Positions 5,678 to 6,982 of a stretch of 6,982 nt of DNA are shown piece after piece; positions within the stretch are counted from its first letter, which is position 1; each line of letters opens with the position of its first letter. The stretch is from an uncultured Aliterella sp. GTDB lineage: Bacteria > Cyanobacteriota > Cyanobacteriia > Cyanobacteriales > Chroococcidiopsidaceae. Under the pieces are notes generated by a model that worked only from the letters and a program-made list of their open reading frames with translations, was not told the origin of the DNA and searched no databases. A program made the translations under genes and the position numbers. The stretch covers positions 1 through 6,982 of the forward strand of contig CAJQOK010000402.1 of assembly GCA_905479905.1 (NCBI GenBank). Reading direction: 5' to 3'.

Positions 5678-5950
5678 GTAGCCATACCGTACCCAGAAAT
5701 AGTGCGAGGGGCTAAGGTACTAGCTGTGTCTACCGTTTGGTCACAAGTTTTTAGCTGTATTCGGTAGTATGGTAGTCCAAGGAAAGTGCGACGCGCGCAA
5801 ACGCGCCCGATTACAGGTTTTGCTTTGCTTAACGATAAAAACGATGAGATGCTAATTACTATTGCTGCTATTACGGTACGGTTATGGTTAAGAGTAGGGG
5901 ATTATTTAGTTTTGGCAGGCGATCGCATTAAAGCTAAAACTATCTGGTAG
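5678..5950 (+). pseudogene. Degraded reading frame of unknown origin
   Basis: The frame starting at 5678 is open to the TAG at 5948 except for one TAG at 5765. The upstream part reads VRGAKVLAVSTVWSQVFSC. After the stop it continues RPITGFALLNDKNDEMLITI and then AAITVRLWLRVGDYLVLAGD, which looks like alternating beta strands of a real protein. No ATG with a ribosome site begins it. The later part could start at GTG 5786 or ATG 5849, but neither has a convincing ribosome site. I do not recognise the family. It may be the tail of a gene lost by rearrangement, or a chance open frame. Apart from this and the pstB stem-loop, I see nothing else in the stretch from 5668 to 5963. Confidence 0.3.
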
Positions 5951-5963
5951 AACGATTTACCTA

Positions 5964-6215
5964 TTAGCTCAATTTAATGTAGTCAAACAAATATCTTGCG
6001 ATTCTTTGTAAAATTCCTCTGTACCATCCCACGAGTAAGAAGTAAGCGAATGTAATAACCAAGTGCCAAACCTCCACCAGTGGCATACCTAGTGCTTGCT
6101 GTAGTTGAAGTAAAGAAACTTTTTCACTCCCCTGCTGCCTAATCCAGTGAGAGATCGCATTCTGCCACAACGGAATATTCTCTTGTTCTGCCAACTCCAA
6201 CAAATCCTTTCTCAT
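5964..6215 (-). CDS. Small hypothetical protein with HTH-like helices and a hydrophobic tail
   Basis: Encodes 83 residues from ATG at 6215; AGGG lies six bases upstream as a weak ribosome site. Residues 1-50 are polar and helical (LLELAEQENIPLWQNAISHW, then SLLQLQQALGMPLVEVW), with a helix-turn-helix-like pattern around 34-50. Residues 51-63 (HLVITFAYFLLVG) are strongly hydrophobic, and a basic tail follows. The abrupt change at about residue 51 suggests that the C-terminal part is read in a shifted frame of an older, longer gene, or that this is a small single-pass membrane protein. It converges on the degraded frame to its left. I do not recognise it. Confidence 0.45.
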   Translation of the reverse strand: MRKDLLELAEQENIPLWQNAISHWIRQQGSEKVSLLQLQQALGMPLVEVWHLVITFAYFLLVGWYRGILQRIARYLFDYIKLS

Positions 6216-6230
6216 GGCAGCCCTAGCTTT

Positions 6231-6271
6231 TCGAGCGACGCGCGCGGAGCGCAGAGAACATCGGCGATCGC
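6231..6271. repeat. GC-rich repeat tract ending in a HIP1 octamer
   Basis: GCGACGCGCGCGGAGCGCAG at 6236-6255 is followed by GCGATCGC at 6264-6271. The first part is far richer in GC than the flanks and resembles the HIP1-linked dispersed repeats of cyanobacteria. A similar CGCGCGCAAACGCGCCC hairpin lies at 5792-5808. It sits just upstream of the leftward hypothetical gene. Confidence 0.45.
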
Positions 6272-6301
6272 CTTAGCTTCGGGAGCATCTCAGGTTTGCA
6301 A

Positions 6302-6317
6302 TAAGTATTAATACTTA
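6302..6317. repeat. Perfect 16-bp palindrome
   Basis: TAAGTATTAATACTTA is self-complementary over all 16 bases. It lies 77 bases before the start of the transposase pseudogene. It could be a regulator operator, part of the element's end or its target, or an isolated AT-rich palindrome. Function unknown. Confidence 0.4.
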
Positions 6318-6394
6318 CTGAGTTAAGGAACCAGGCAACTACACTTCTTCGCAAAAATGTATGATGGAGTGAAAATAGACAGGACGCACAGGAT

Positions 6395-6982
6395 ATGACT
6401 CCAGAGAATGCTATTGCACTAGAAGACCACGTACAAGCTATTGCTGCCATTCTCTATGAGGAAACCCCACCAGAGAAATTAAACACTAAAGACAGAAATT
6501 GAGCAGACTGTACGCCAAAAGGTACTCAAGCACGTTAGTCCAGAAATTGGGATTTTTTTATCCAAGCAGTCACTGGTACAACCGCAGGTAGAAAAAGACG
6601 ATTAAAAAGCAGTATTGGCAGCCTGAAACTTACGAAAAACCAGGCGAAAAAGCTAGAGATTGCACCAAACAAACAACTAAGTCCATATCTAGAAAAGTGT
6701 TGTTTGCTATTGAGTTCAAATGTATCCTATGAAAATACTGCTAGAGATTTAGAAGTCTTAACAGGACGTGCGAATATCCCATAGTACGCAGCAAAGACTT
6801 GAAAGTGCGATATAAGTTTTTGGCAGCTAAGGTCAACCAAGAAGTAGAAGAGTTGACGGTTGATGGGGGAAAAGTTAGGCTCCGTACCCCTGTAGGTCAA
6901 GGGTGTGAGCTTGCGAGACTATAAAGCCGAAAATCTTGATGGACAAGCAGTTGCAGCATATTTTCAAGATAACCAGTCTTTA
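6395..6982 (+). pseudogene. ISKra4-family transposase, frameshifted and cut by the window edge
   Basis: Joined across frames, the product begins MTPENAIALEDHVQAIAAIL and continues through EIEQTVRQKVLKHVSPEIG, AGRKRRLKSSIGSLKLTKNQ, LSPYLEKCCLLLSSNVSYEN, VRISHSTQQRL and VEELTVDGGKVRLRTPVGQ to DYKAENLDGQAVAAYFQDN. This matches the N-terminal part of ISKra4-family transposases of cyanobacteria as I recall them. The ELTVDGGKVR segment probably carries the first catalytic Asp. Frame changes fall near 6485, 6558 (in a run of seven T), 6767, 6809 and 6913. In-frame stops follow each break, for example TGA at 6500 and TAG at 6782. The number of breaks makes programmed frameshifting unlikely; it is a decayed copy. 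The 3' part is outside the window and I cannot identify the element's left end. Confidence 0.85.

Noticed and set aside
6223..6450. Leftward open frame across the repeat tract and transposase start
   Set aside because: It overlaps the recognisable transposase sequence on the other strand and shows no protein-like pattern.
6552..6562. T-run frameshift as programmed slippage in the transposase
   Set aside because: Several other breaks lie in non-slippery sequence, so decay or sequencing error explains it better.

Overview
This window is cyanobacterial DNA. It holds four copies of the HIP1 octamer GCGATCGC (2519-2526, 4981-4988, 5919-5926, 6264-6271). It also has GC-rich dispersed repeats of a type common in cyanobacteria and a decayed ISKra4-family transposase that matches cyanobacterial copies I recall. 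Base composition is moderate to AT-rich. I cannot name the genus.

Layout. Positions 1-1722 read leftward: the possible first codons of a gene running off the left edge, a 223-residue unrecognised protein with a coiled coil and a helix-turn-helix-like C-terminus, and a tyrosine-recombinase-like protein that has lost most of its catalytic residues. Positions 1723-1898 form a divergent control region. In it a perfect 16-12-16 inverted repeat straddles a TATAAT -10 box, and two Pho-box-like octamers with 11-bp spacing abut it. Positions 1899-5667 read rightward as one compact operon: an ArsR-family repressor, then pstS, pstC, pstA and pstB. The pst genes all overlap their neighbours. A 12-bp perfect stem-loop covers the pstB stop codon. 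Positions 5668-6394 look like worn accessory DNA: a stop-interrupted reading frame, a small leftward hypothetical gene, GC-rich repeats and a 16-bp palindrome. From 6395 to the right edge there is an ISKra4-family transposase pseudogene broken by about five frameshifts.

How it works together. PstS would capture phosphate outside the inner membrane, PstC and PstA form the channel, and PstB supplies ATP hydrolysis, so this is a complete high-affinity phosphate ABC importer. The unusual point is control. The first gene of the transcription unit encodes an ArsR-type, normally metal- or metalloid-responsive, repressor. A large inverted repeat lies exactly where repressor binding would block the promoter, and possible phosphate-regulator sites lie next to it. 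The cluster may therefore couple phosphate import to arsenic or another thiol-reactive signal, since arsenate enters cells through Pst. There is no phoU and no arsenic-efflux gene in the window. The arsenic link is inference.
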